Under the pieces are notes generated by a model that was given only the letters and a program-made list of their open reading frames with translations, did no database searches and was not told the origin of the DNA. From the NCBI RefSeq assembly GCF_014851585.1, contig NZ_JACVAB010000003.1:248001-312000 (forward strand): DNA of 64,000 bases. Direction: 5' to 3'. Each line of letters begins with the position of its first letter. Position 1 is the first letter of the stretch. The translations under genes were made by a program, and so were the position numbers. This document shows positions 44,788 to 52,549 of this stretch, piece after piece. Source of the stretch: Agrobacterium sp. AGB01 (GTDB taxonomy: Bacteria > Pseudomonadota > Alphaproteobacteria > Rhizobiales > Rhizobiaceae).

Positions 44788-45897
44788 TCAGTCCAGGCTG
44801 ATGTTGTCACCGGACTGGCGGTTGAAAATGTGGGCAGATGCAGCATCGGCGCTCAGCCAAACCTGATCATCGCGAAGGCTTTTGCGGTCATAGGCATGAG
44901 ACGGCACAACCGCGATCAGACGATTTTTACCGGCCTGCACATGCAGATAGACTTCATGACCCATGAATTCGACATGGCTGATCTTGCCGGACAACGCGTT
45001 GGCGGTATCTGGTGCAGCAAGGCTGAAATGCTGCGGACGTATGCCCAGAATGATGTCCTTTGGCGCATTTGCTGCCAGGCGATCCATCAACTGCGGACCA
45101 AGCTGCAGTTTTTGACCGGCAATATTGATCGACCTGTCACTATCAAGCGTCGCATCGATCAGGTTCATCTCCGGGCTACCGATGAAACCTGCCACGAATG
45201 AGTTGGCCGGTTTGTTGTACAGCGTCACCGGATCAGCCACCTGCATGATGTGGCCTTCCTTCATGACGCAGATCCGGTCACCCATCGTCATGGCTTCGGT
45301 CTGATCATGGGTCACGTAAACAACGGTTGCCTGCTGCCCCTCAGCCTTCAGACGCTTGTGCAGATCGGTAATACGAACCCGCATCGAGGCACGCAGCTTC
45401 GCGTCCAGATTGGACAAAGGCTCATCGAACAAGAAGACCTGCGGTTTTTTGATCAATGCGCGGCCCACCGCCACGCGCTGCGCCTGACCGCCGGAAAGCT
45501 GTTTGGGCAGGCGATCCAGCAAAGCTTCGATTTCCAGCGTTTTGGAAACATCCTGCGTTGCGTCTTCGATTTCGTCCTTCGGGCGACGCTTCAAACGCAT
45601 GCTGAACGACAGGTTCTTGCGCACCTTCATATGCGGATAAAGCGCGTAGTTCTGAAACACCATCGAAATGCCACGCTCGCCCGGTGGCTTGTCGTTGACA
45701 AGTTCACCACCGATCCGAATTTCCCCGCCGGTAATGCGTTCCAGACCGGCAATCATCCGTAAGGTCGTCGACTTGGCACAGCCGGAAGGTCCCACCAGCA
45801 CCATAAATTCACCGTCCTCGATGTCGAGGTTGATGCCATGCACGGCGCGGAAAGAAGCGTAGTCTTTTTCGAGATTTCTGAGTTGAAGACGAGCCAT
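44788..45897 (-). CDS. togA: ABC ATPase TogA (MalK/UgpC type)
   Basis: 369 residues. The Walker A reads GPSGCAKST, with alanine in place of the usual glycine before lysine. The rest is canonical: VFQNYALYPHMKV, LSGGQAQRVAVGRAL, VFLFDEPLSNLD, VTHDQTEAMTMGDRI, and a C-terminal OB-type regulatory domain (GIRPQHFSL). The GCAKST form is common in rhizobial UgpC-type ATPases, so it is probably active. It energises the TogM/TogN permeases. The start at 45897 begins MARLQLRNLEKDY. Confidence 0.9.
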   Translation of the reverse strand: MARLQLRNLEKDYASFRAVHGINLDIEDGEFMVLVGPSGCAKSTTLRMIAGLERITGGEIRIGGELVNDKPPGERGISMVFQNYALYPHMKVRKNLSFSMRLKRRPKDEIEDATQDVSKTLEIEALLDRLPKQLSGGQAQRVAVGRALIKKPQVFLFDEPLSNLDAKLRASMRVRITDLHKRLKAEGQQATVVYVTHDQTEAMTMGDRICVMKEGHIMQVADPVTLYNKPANSFVAGFIGSPEMNLIDATLDSDRSINIAGQKLQLGPQLMDRLAANAPKDIILGIRPQHFSLAAPDTANALSGKISHVEFMGHEVYLHVQAGKNRLIAVVPSHAYDRKSLRDDQVWLSADAASAHIFNRQSGDNISLD

Positions 45898-45901
45898 TTT
45901 G

Positions 45902-46807
45902 TTATCCTTTGATGCCGCCAGCAGAGATGCCGTCGATGAAGTATTTCTGCGCGACGAAGAACACGACGAGTGCAGGGGTGATGGCCAGGACCGACATGGC
46001 CAAGATACGGTTCCAGTCAAATGCCTCTGTCGTATCGATCGACAGTTTGAGGGCTAGCGAGACGGGGTATTTCTCGACCGACGACAGATAGATCAGCGGA
46101 CCGAGGAAGTCGTTCATTGTCCACATGAACTGGAACAGGCACACCGATATCAAGGCCGGCATCAGCAGCGGCACGACGATAAACAGCAATGTCTGCATGG
46201 TGGACGCACCGTCCACACGGGCAGCTTCTTCCATGTCGCGCGGGATGGCGCGCAGGAATTGCACCAGCATGAACACAAAGAATGCGTCGCCAGCAAAAGC
46301 GGATGGCACCCAAAGCGGCAGGTAAGTGTCGAGCCAGCCGAGATCACGAAACAGCAGGTATTGCGGAATGCGCGTGACGACATTCGGTAGAAGCAGTGTC
46401 GCAATCAGCGTTGCGAAGAGGATTTTCTTGAACGGAAAATCAAACCGCGCAAAACCGTAAGCCACCGCGGTGCAGGAGATCGCTGTACCAATCATCTTTG
46501 GCAATACGATCCACAGCGTATTCAGGAAGAACGTGCCAAATGTGTACGGCGTCGATGTCTTCCAGCCATTGATATAGCCGTCAAGCGTTGGGTTTTCTGG
46601 CCAAAAGCCTGGATTATTGAAAATCTCGGCATTGGTCTTGAAGGATGCACCAACCAGCCAGATCAGCGGGTAAAGCATCAGCAAACCAACCCCTCCCAAC
46701 ATGGCATAACGAAGGACTGCACCGATGCGCTGGCGACGGACTTCCTTGTCGCGAATGCGCTCTGCTTCCGTGACACCCTGAATATTTGAAACAGTCTGAT
46801 CGACCAT
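45902..46807 (-). CDS. togN: ABC permease TogN
   Basis: 301 residues, MalG/CUT1-type. A ~35-residue cytoplasmic N-terminus precedes six membrane helices. The EAA loop is 'IPRDMEEAARVDGASTMQTLLFIVVPLL' and the conserved LIWLVGASFKT and 'WTMNDFLGPLIYL' stretches are present. AGAGGAG precedes the ATG at 46807, three bases after the togM stop. It is one of two channel subunits for oligogalacturonide uptake. Confidence 0.9.
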   Translation of the reverse strand: MVDQTVSNIQGVTEAERIRDKEVRRQRIGAVLRYAMLGGVGLLMLYPLIWLVGASFKTNAEIFNNPGFWPENPTLDGYINGWKTSTPYTFGTFFLNTLWIVLPKMIGTAISCTAVAYGFARFDFPFKKILFATLIATLLLPNVVTRIPQYLLFRDLGWLDTYLPLWVPSAFAGDAFFVFMLVQFLRAIPRDMEEAARVDGASTMQTLLFIVVPLLMPALISVCLFQFMWTMNDFLGPLIYLSSVEKYPVSLALKLSIDTTEAFDWNRILAMSVLAITPALVVFFVAQKYFIDGISAGGIKG

Positions 46808-46809
46808 AA

Positions 46810-47694
46810 TCAGCTCCTCTTGTCGCCGGCGTAGTAGACCCAGTGGCGCGAGGACCAGAAGGCAACAACCGTAAGAACCATGATGATGACGAACAGCACC
46901 CATGCGATTGCCGAGGCATACCCCATATCGAACCGCTTGAAGGCCTCGTCATAGATGTACAGCGGCAGAAGATAAGTCGACTTCAACGGGCCGCCCTGTG
47001 TGATGATGTAGGGACCGTTGAACTCCTGGAACGCCTGAACCATCTGCATGATTAGATTGAAGAAAATTACTGGCGTGATCAGCGGAAGGGTAATGTGGAC
47101 AAAGGTTTTCCACTTGCCAGCACCATCAATTGACGCTGCCTCGTAAAGCGAGTTATCAACGCTCTGCAGGGCCGCAAGAAAGATCACCATGGCTGAACCA
47201 AACTGCCAGATGCGCAGCATGGTGATGGTGAACAACGCATTTGTGGGGTCACCAAACCAATTGATCGGCTCCATGCCAAATACCGCAAGCCCCATATTGA
47301 CCAGACCGGTATCGGCAAAGATGTAGCGCCACAGAACTGCGATAGCGATTGAGCCACCGAGGATAGACGGCACATAATAGGCCGTACGGAAGAAATTGAT
47401 GAACTTCAGCTTGTAGTTCAGGATCACCGCAATGAAGAGCGCAAAAGCCAGCTTCAGCGGCACCGTCGTGAACACATAAATGAGTGTCACCCACAGCGAC
47501 TTGCGGAACGTGCGGTCACTGGTGAACAGCTTGATGTAATTGGCAAGTCCGGTGAACGTGGGCGAGTCCAGCAGGTTGTAGTTCGTAAAGCTCAAATAAA
47601 GCGATGCGACGAAGGGCAGGGTCGTGAAGACCAGCAACCCGATGATGTAGGGCGTCAGATAGAACAGCCCGAGAAAACGGTTGTCTCCACTCAT
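46810..47694 (-). CDS. togM: ABC permease TogM
   Basis: 294 residues, MalF/UgpA-type. It contains 'FLGLFYLTPYIIGLLVFTTLPFVASLYLSFTNYNLL' and the EAA loop 'LYEAASIDGAGKWKTFVHITLPLI'. The later stretch is FNGPYIITQGGPL. It pairs with TogN. Its ATG overlaps by four bases the stop of a short GH4-derived frame upstream, so togM translation depends on that remnant being translated. Confidence 0.9.
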   Translation of the reverse strand: MSGDNRFLGLFYLTPYIIGLLVFTTLPFVASLYLSFTNYNLLDSPTFTGLANYIKLFTSDRTFRKSLWVTLIYVFTTVPLKLAFALFIAVILNYKLKFINFFRTAYYVPSILGGSIAIAVLWRYIFADTGLVNMGLAVFGMEPINWFGDPTNALFTITMLRIWQFGSAMVIFLAALQSVDNSLYEAASIDGAGKWKTFVHITLPLITPVIFFNLIMQMVQAFQEFNGPYIITQGGPLKSTYLLPLYIYDEAFKRFDMGYASAIAWVLFVIIMVLTVVAFWSSRHWVYYAGDKRS

Positions 47695-48062
47695 GCAGCA
47701 ACTCCGGAGGTCAGTTCTTCCGGCAGGTAGTGACGTGTAGCGGCCACCCTTTCCCGGAACATTGTCGTGGTCTTGTCTGGCCCGATAGGCTGGACAAGCG
47801 GATCGGAAAGAGCATCTGCCGCACGAATGTCCTCGGCACGCTCTGCGTGATATTCGACCTTCGCGCCGTCCGACGCCGCAGAATATCGCATGCCGATTGC
47901 CGCGTTTCGCGCAGCTGCCGCATGATCGATGTCATAGAGTTTGATTGTTGCCGGGATAGTACCGTCATGGGCGAGGTCGCCCATCAGTTTCGTCGCGCAG
48001 TTGAGAGATCCGCCGCCTACATGGACGATACGGACAGGGTTTGTATATTCCGAATTGTGCAT
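47691..48062 (-). pseudogene. GH4-family glycosidase remnant with in-frame internal deletion
   Basis: 123 residues from the ATG at 48062; GH4 enzymes have 430-460. The first ~83 residues look like a GH4 N-terminus: the NAD-binding stretch VRIVHVGGGSLNCATKLMGD, then TIKLYDIDHAAAARNAAIG. The last ~38 residues (LSDPLVQP...RHYLPEEL) resemble the GH4 C-terminal end (DPL and, ~25 residues later, a W/YLP motif). The catalytic middle is missing, yet the frame is intact and coupled to togM (4-base overlap). The intact ancestor was probably an alpha-galacturonidase. Family assignment rests on motif memory; mis-assembly is an alternative. Confidence 0.6.
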
Positions 48063-48146
48063 CCTCACTTCGATGGCTGAACAAGGAGAATCACCCCATA
48101 CAGGGTAATTTCCCAGAACAGCCTCGCTCCTCCCATTGAAAAGGCC

Positions 48147-48164
48147 GTCAATCTGGTCAATCTG
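48147..48164. promoter_or_regulatory. Tandem direct repeat in the tog/araC intergenic region
   Basis: GTCAATCTG occurs twice back to back in the 165-bp gap between the divergent tog operon and the AraC-type regulator. AraC proteins bind direct half-sites, so this is a candidate site for the adjacent regulator. Confidence 0.4.
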
Positions 48165-48227
48165 ACACTTGCCGGGTAATATCAGCCGATGTTTTGTGAA
48201 AAAGAATAGATTCTTCGGGACAAAAAG

Positions 48228-49190
48228 ATGGACAAAAGCGAACAAGGCATTCTCGGCAGCATTCCTGTTCAGGCGCTCAGCCTTTCCCTGACGCGCTCCG
48301 CCATCAAGATGGAGCACTCATCAAGCTGGCGGATCGATAAAACCAATAGTGTTCATGACCTTGTCATCTGTCTGACCGGTCGTGCGGAGTATGAAATCGA
48401 GGGCGAAAGAGTGGTGATGGAGCCGGGCTGCGCCATGCTGATTGAGGCCAATACCCGTTTCGTCGGTCAAGCTTTGTCGCGGGAGTTATACACCGGCGTC
48501 GCGCAACATTTCACGCTGGATGTGTTTGGCCGCATCGACCTGATTTCACAGATGGAAAAGCGCCGCTGGGTAATGATGCCACGCTGGCACATGCTGGAAC
48601 CGCTGGTACGGCACTTTCGCGAAACCGTGCCCCTGTCATCGACCACACTTGTTCAGCATCACCAATTCATGGTTTTTCTGATCGACTTTCTCGAAACAGC
48701 ATTTATCGGTTGGCGACAGCAGAAACAGGCTCCCGTCGACAATCCGGATGCATTGTCACTGGCGATCATGGTGGCTGCCAGCCAGATCGCCGCTGAGCCA
48801 CTCGACGATGAGATCGTGGAAAAATCGCTGACGGCAACGCCATACAATCCCGACTATTTCCGCCGAATGTTCAGAAAACAAGTAGGGCTAACGCCGGCAA
48901 AATATCAGGAATTCAAGCGCATGGAACGCGCCATGGGGCTTCTGGCAGGTGGCAGTTCGGTCAAAAAAACCGCAGAACTGGTGGGCTATAGCGACAGCTA
49001 TTATTTCTCACGCATGTTCCGGCAATATATCGGTGTCAGTCCAGCCGGCTACAAGGCCGCAGAACGGCGCAACAGGGACGGACAATTCCCGCGCGGCGAA
49101 GAAGATGGGCAGGTCAATTACCCCAAAATAAACAGAACACAGCCATCGCTGCAGGATTTGCAAATGGCCGATAAACTTAGTCACGACTGA
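48228..49190 (+). CDS. AraC-family transcriptional regulator of the pectin cluster
   Basis: 320 residues. An N-terminal cupin-like sensing domain (VHDLVICLTGRAEYEIEGERVVMEPGCAMLIEANTRF) is followed by an AraC helix-turn-helix pair: NPDYFRRMFRKQVGLTPAKYQEFKRMERA and KKTAELVGYSDSYYFSRMFRQYIGVSPAGY. A ~50-residue polar C-terminal tail extends beyond the HTH, which is longer than usual. It is divergent from the tog operon and most likely activates it in response to a galacturonide or related sugar. Confidence 0.88.
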   Translation: MDKSEQGILGSIPVQALSLSLTRSAIKMEHSSSWRIDKTNSVHDLVICLTGRAEYEIEGERVVMEPGCAMLIEANTRFVGQALSRELYTGVAQHFTLDVFGRIDLISQMEKRRWVMMPRWHMLEPLVRHFRETVPLSSTTLVQHHQFMVFLIDFLETAFIGWRQQKQAPVDNPDALSLAIMVAASQIAAEPLDDEIVEKSLTATPYNPDYFRRMFRKQVGLTPAKYQEFKRMERAMGLLAGGSSVKKTAELVGYSDSYYFSRMFRQYIGVSPAGYKAAERRNRDGQFPRGEEDGQVNYPKINRTQPSLQDLQMADKLSHD

Positions 49191-49335
49191 TCCCCAGGCA
49201 AAGGTGCCCGAGACGGGGCCGGCACGCCGAAAGCGGCGGGCTACGCAAAATGCGTTTACGTGCAGTTGCATGGTATTGACGTTCATTGTATGGAAGTGTC
49301 GTCAATTATTGATGACCTCATCGAAAGCGAACGCC

Positions 49336-50007
49336 ATGAGCGGAAAAACAGCGTCAGAAAGCATGGCCCACAAGGTGGAGCGGCAATTGCGCGGCGATAT
49401 TCTTTCGCTTGCCCTGCCGCCGGGCTCCCGTATTTCGGAACAGGAAATCGGCGAGCGGTACGGCTCCTCACGCCAACCGGGGCGCGAAGCGCTGATTGCA
49501 CTTACCAAAAGCCGCTTGGTCGAGGTTTTGCCGCAGCGTGGCGCTGTTATCGCGAAAATCTCGGTCGCCAAGCTGATGCAAGCCGCCTTCATTCGCGAAA
49601 CGATCGAGACAGCCGTCGCAAAGACCGCCAGCCGTACCTTTCACTTCCATGCTCGTTCACGAATGGAAGACTGTCTGCGGGAGCAGGAAAGGGCGGCCGA
49701 GATTGGCGACCATGTCGAATTTCGACGATACGACGATCTGTTTCACAAAATTCTAGCCGAGGGAGCTGGTATTCCAATGGCCTGGCCGGTTGTCGAGGAT
49801 TTGAAGGCGCATATCGACCGGGCCTGCAGCCTGTCGATCCACGATGCGTCCTCCTTCACGCGGCTCATCGGCGAACATCGCGCCATTCTCACCGCAATTG
49901 ATGCGCGAGACGAAGAGGCTGCAGAAAAAGCGATGACAGTCCACCTTTCCGAACTGCTTCGTGACCTGCCAAGGCTGGAAGCAAAACATCCTGATCTTTT
50001 TGAGTAA
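49336..50007 (+). CDS. GntR/FCD-family regulator upstream of kduI-kduD
   Basis: 223 residues from the ATG at 49336; an in-frame ATG at 49312 is possible. Winged helix: HKVERQLRGDILSLALPPGSRISEQEIGERYGSSRQPGREALIALTKS. FCD domain: AAFIRETIETAVAKTASR, a histidine/aspartate set in YDDLFHKILAEGAG and IGEHRAILTAID, and VHLSELL near the end. It lies 21 bp before kduI in the same direction, so it probably autoregulates the kduID operon in response to a pectin-derived uronate. A TTGACG...CGTCAA dyad with a wide spacer lies just upstream (~49275-49305). Confidence 0.85.
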   Translation: MSGKTASESMAHKVERQLRGDILSLALPPGSRISEQEIGERYGSSRQPGREALIALTKSRLVEVLPQRGAVIAKISVAKLMQAAFIRETIETAVAKTASRTFHFHARSRMEDCLREQERAAEIGDHVEFRRYDDLFHKILAEGAGIPMAWPVVEDLKAHIDRACSLSIHDASSFTRLIGEHRAILTAIDARDEEAAEKAMTVHLSELLRDLPRLEAKHPDLFE

Positions 50008-50028
50008 ACCAAGGGAGGTTTAAAACCC

Positions 50029-50877
50029 ATGACAACGAAAATCGAAACACTTCACGCCGTTCACTATACCCAGTCGGAACGCATGACGAGCGGCGAACTT
50101 CGCGACAATTTCCTGATGGAAAACCTGTTTGTCGCCGGTGAAGTCAATGCCGTCTACACTCATTACGACCGTCTTCTGTTGGCAGGTGTCATTCCGCTTG
50201 CCTCGTCCTTGAGCTTTGGCGAAGAGATTGCCAAGACAGTCGGCACCTCGTTCCTGCTCGAACGCCGTGAGCTTGGCCTCATCAACATCGGTGGCGCAGG
50301 CCGCGTGATTGCCGACGGAAAGACCTATGAGATCGGTTTCCAGGATGCGCTTTATCTGGGCATGGGCACCAAGGAAATCAGCTTCGAAAGCGCTGACGCA
50401 GCAGCACCCGCAAAGTTCTACATCAACAGCGCACCAGCCCATGCAACGTATCCATCGCGGACCGTCAGCGTAACGGAAGCCATCGAGAACAATCTCGGCG
50501 ATAGCGCGACATCCAATAAGCGCAAACTTTACCAGTACTTGCACCCGGATGTCCTCCCAACCTGCCAATTACTGATGGGTCTGACACGTCTTGAAGGTGG
50601 TAGCGTCTGGAACACTATGCCAGCCCACCTGCACGACCGCCGCATGGAAGCCTATCTCTATTTCGAAATTCCGAAAGAATCGTTTGTTGTACATCTGATG
50701 GGGCGCCCACAGGCGACCAACCACCTGATCGTTCGCAGCGAACAGGCTGTGGTTTCTCCTTCCTGGTCCATCCATTGTGGCGCAGGCACCGGCTCTTACG
50801 CCTTCATCTGGAGTATGGCCGGCGATAACCAGTCCTTCAAGGACATGGACTTCGTGCCCATGGGCGACCTGAAGTAA
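50029..50877 (+). CDS. kduI: 5-keto-4-deoxyuronate isomerase KduI
   Basis: 282 residues, the usual length. KduI converts 5-keto-4-deoxyuronate (DKI), formed from unsaturated galacturonate, to 2,5-diketo-3-deoxygluconate. It is a cupin with a zinc site: the conserved 'TMPAHLHDRRMEAYLYFE' carries the histidine/glutamate ligands. FLMENLFVAGEVNAVYTHYDR near the N-terminus is typical. GGGAGG lies about 9 bases before the ATG. Its own substrate is supplied by the GH105 enzyme encoded nearby. Confidence 0.96.
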   Translation: MTTKIETLHAVHYTQSERMTSGELRDNFLMENLFVAGEVNAVYTHYDRLLLAGVIPLASSLSFGEEIAKTVGTSFLLERRELGLINIGGAGRVIADGKTYEIGFQDALYLGMGTKEISFESADAAAPAKFYINSAPAHATYPSRTVSVTEAIENNLGDSATSNKRKLYQYLHPDVLPTCQLLMGLTRLEGGSVWNTMPAHLHDRRMEAYLYFEIPKESFVVHLMGRPQATNHLIVRSEQAVVSPSWSIHCGAGTGSYAFIWSMAGDNQSFKDMDFVPMGDLK

Positions 50878-50887
50878 GGAGCGTCGA

Positions 50888-51643
50888 ATGACCCTTTTTG
50901 ATTTCACTGGAAAGCGTGCGCTTGTGACGGGCGCACGCAAGGGATTGGGCCAGGGCTTGGCTCTTGCCCTGGCTGCAGCTGGCGCAGACATCATCGCGCT
51001 TGGCTCACAGGAAATGCCTGAAACCCGTAAAAAAGTTGAGGCACTCGGACGCACGTTTGAGGAGGTCGTTTACGACCTCACCAACCCGTCCGGACTGGCT
51101 GATGTGGTAACGTCCCTGACAACGGACGGACGCAATATCGACATCCTGGTCAACAATGCAGGCCAAATCCGCCGCGCCGACTTTACGGAATTTTCCGAAC
51201 AGGATTGGGATGATGTCATGAACATCAATCTCAAAAGCATCTTCATGCTCTCGCAGGCGGTCGTGCGTCATATGACGGATCAGAAAATTGCCGGCCGTAT
51301 CGTCAACATTGCTTCGCTGCTGTCGTTTCAGGGCGGCATTCGTGTCGCCTCCTACACATCGAGCAAACATGCGGTCGCTGGTCTTACACGCCTGATGGCC
51401 AACGAGCTGGCTGTCAAAGGCATCACTGTCAACGCCATTGCACCGGGTTATATGGAAACGGACAACACGGAAGCACTGCGTAACGACCCTGACAGAAACC
51501 GCAGCATCATGGAGCGTATTCCGGCTGGACGCTGGGGCACTCCTTCTGATCTCGATACTGCACTTTTGTTTTTTGCAGCACCAGCAAGCAGCTACGTCAC
51601 GGGCCAGATCCTCGCCGTCGATGGCGGCTGGATGGCACGTTAA
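50888..51643 (+). CDS. kduD: 2-deoxy-D-gluconate 3-dehydrogenase / diketo-deoxygluconate reductase KduD
   Basis: 251 residues, short-chain dehydrogenase. The cofactor motif is TGARKGLGQGLA, with NNAG in ILVNNAGQIRRADF, catalytic serine in NIASLLSFQGG, the YxxxK pair in ASYTSSKHAVAGL and the C-terminal GQILAVDGGW. KduD reduces 2,5-diketo-3-deoxygluconate to KDG with NAD(P)H. It follows kduI by 10 bp. The kinase and aldolase that would process KDG are not in this window. Confidence 0.95.
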   Translation: MTLFDFTGKRALVTGARKGLGQGLALALAAAGADIIALGSQEMPETRKKVEALGRTFEEVVYDLTNPSGLADVVTSLTTDGRNIDILVNNAGQIRRADFTEFSEQDWDDVMNINLKSIFMLSQAVVRHMTDQKIAGRIVNIASLLSFQGGIRVASYTSSKHAVAGLTRLMANELAVKGITVNAIAPGYMETDNTEALRNDPDRNRSIMERIPAGRWGTPSDLDTALLFFAAPASSYVTGQILAVDGGWMAR

Positions 51644-51718
51644 GTTGTAAAAAGTACTTTCAATCGCCAAGATTGAATGTATGTATGGAATTCCTGCCAC
51701 TTAAGGGGGGCGGGAAGG

Positions 51719-51790
51719 TGATGAGGGGCATATCCAGCCATGTTGGGCAATATGGCTGGAGTTGGAGTGGGGGCTTTATGCCCCTCATCA
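51719..51790. repeat. Nested inverted repeat between kduD and the response-regulator gene
   Basis: Outer arms TGATGAGGGGCATA (51719-51732) and TATGCCCCTCATCA (51777-51790) match perfectly over 14 bp. They enclose a second perfect 9-bp pair, TCCAGCCAT (51733-51741) and ATGGCTGGA (51752-51760). No T tract follows on either strand. It lies between two convergent genes and could act as a transcription barrier or be a small dispersed palindromic element. Confidence 0.65.
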
Positions 51791-51826
51791 TCATGATTTC
51801 ACAGAAGATCGCGGCTCTTTACGCCG

Positions 51827-52549
51827 TCAATGGTGGCTGACCCATTCCGCCAGATCTTTTTCGGCTTTTTCAAGCGCGTTATAGTTCAACAACTTGCGCA
51901 GGATTGCGATCGTCACGGCGCGTGTGCGGAGATTATAGCGACCATCCGGCTCATCCTCACCGGTTGCTTGATAGACGTTCAACTTCTCATACAGCGCCTG
52001 AAGACGGTTCTGAACACTGCGCAGCGAGAGATTACGCCGCCGCGCTATCGTCTTGTCGGTCAGCCCCAGCGCGATATCGATCAGTATTTCATATTCGGAG
52101 TCACTGACGCCATTGACCTTGCCAAGGCTCTTTTCCTGCAGGCCACGCACCTCACGGTCGATGACACATTGTGCTTCGATGAAGATACCGCGCAATGCCA
52201 GCCGCAAACGTTCGTCCGATGCGGATTTAAGAACATATCCGTAAGCCGCACCTTCCGGAACGATACGGGACACGCCGCGAACATAGGCCTCATCGGCATA
52301 GTTCGACCAGAACAGGATGCGGGTATCGGGGCGTTCCTTCCAGATTGTACGGGCAGCCTCGATGCCATTGCGTTCATTCATCTGCAAATCCATGACAATA
52401 TGGGCTGTGCGGTTTTCCCGCGCCAGTTTTTCGCCCACCTTACCGTTCTCCGCCTCCAGCACCCTTGCGCATTCCGGCAGGGCATTGCGCACGACTTCAT
52501 TCAAGTAAGCACGGTGCAGAACATCATCCTCAACGATCAGCACGTCCAT
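51827..52549 (-). CDS. LuxR-type response regulator
   Basis: 240 residues. The receiver has phospho-acceptor D54 (HIVMDLQMNERNG), acidic D8/D9 and K in YVLKSASDE. The C-terminal LuxR-like HTH has EYEILIDIALGLTDKTIARRRNLSLRSVQNRLQALYEKL. It then carries an insertion (QATGEDEPDGRYNLRTRA) before the last helix, unlike the compact NarL HTH. Its ATG directly follows the kinase stop codon, so kinase and regulator are co-translated. The pair is divergent from a sugar ABC operon and probably controls it. Confidence 0.88.
   Translation of the reverse strand: MDVLIVEDDVLHRAYLNEVVRNALPECARVLEAENGKVGEKLARENRTAHIVMDLQMNERNGIEAARTIWKERPDTRILFWSNYADEAYVRGVSRIVPEGAAYGYVLKSASDERLRLALRGIFIEAQCVIDREVRGLQEKSLGKVNGVSDSEYEILIDIALGLTDKTIARRRNLSLRSVQNRLQALYEKLNVYQATGEDEPDGRYNLRTRAVTIAILRKLLNYNALEKAEKDLAEWVSHH

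Noticed and set aside
44788..45897. Suspected inactivation of TogA by the GPSGCAKST Walker A
   Set aside because: The glycine-to-alanine form is frequent in rhizobial UgpC-type ATPases and every other motif is intact, so loss of function is not supported.
49275..49305. TTGACG...CGTCAA as the operator of the kdu GntR regulator
   Set aside because: The 18-base spacer is wide for a GntR dyad and the arms are short; it is mentioned only in the gene entry.
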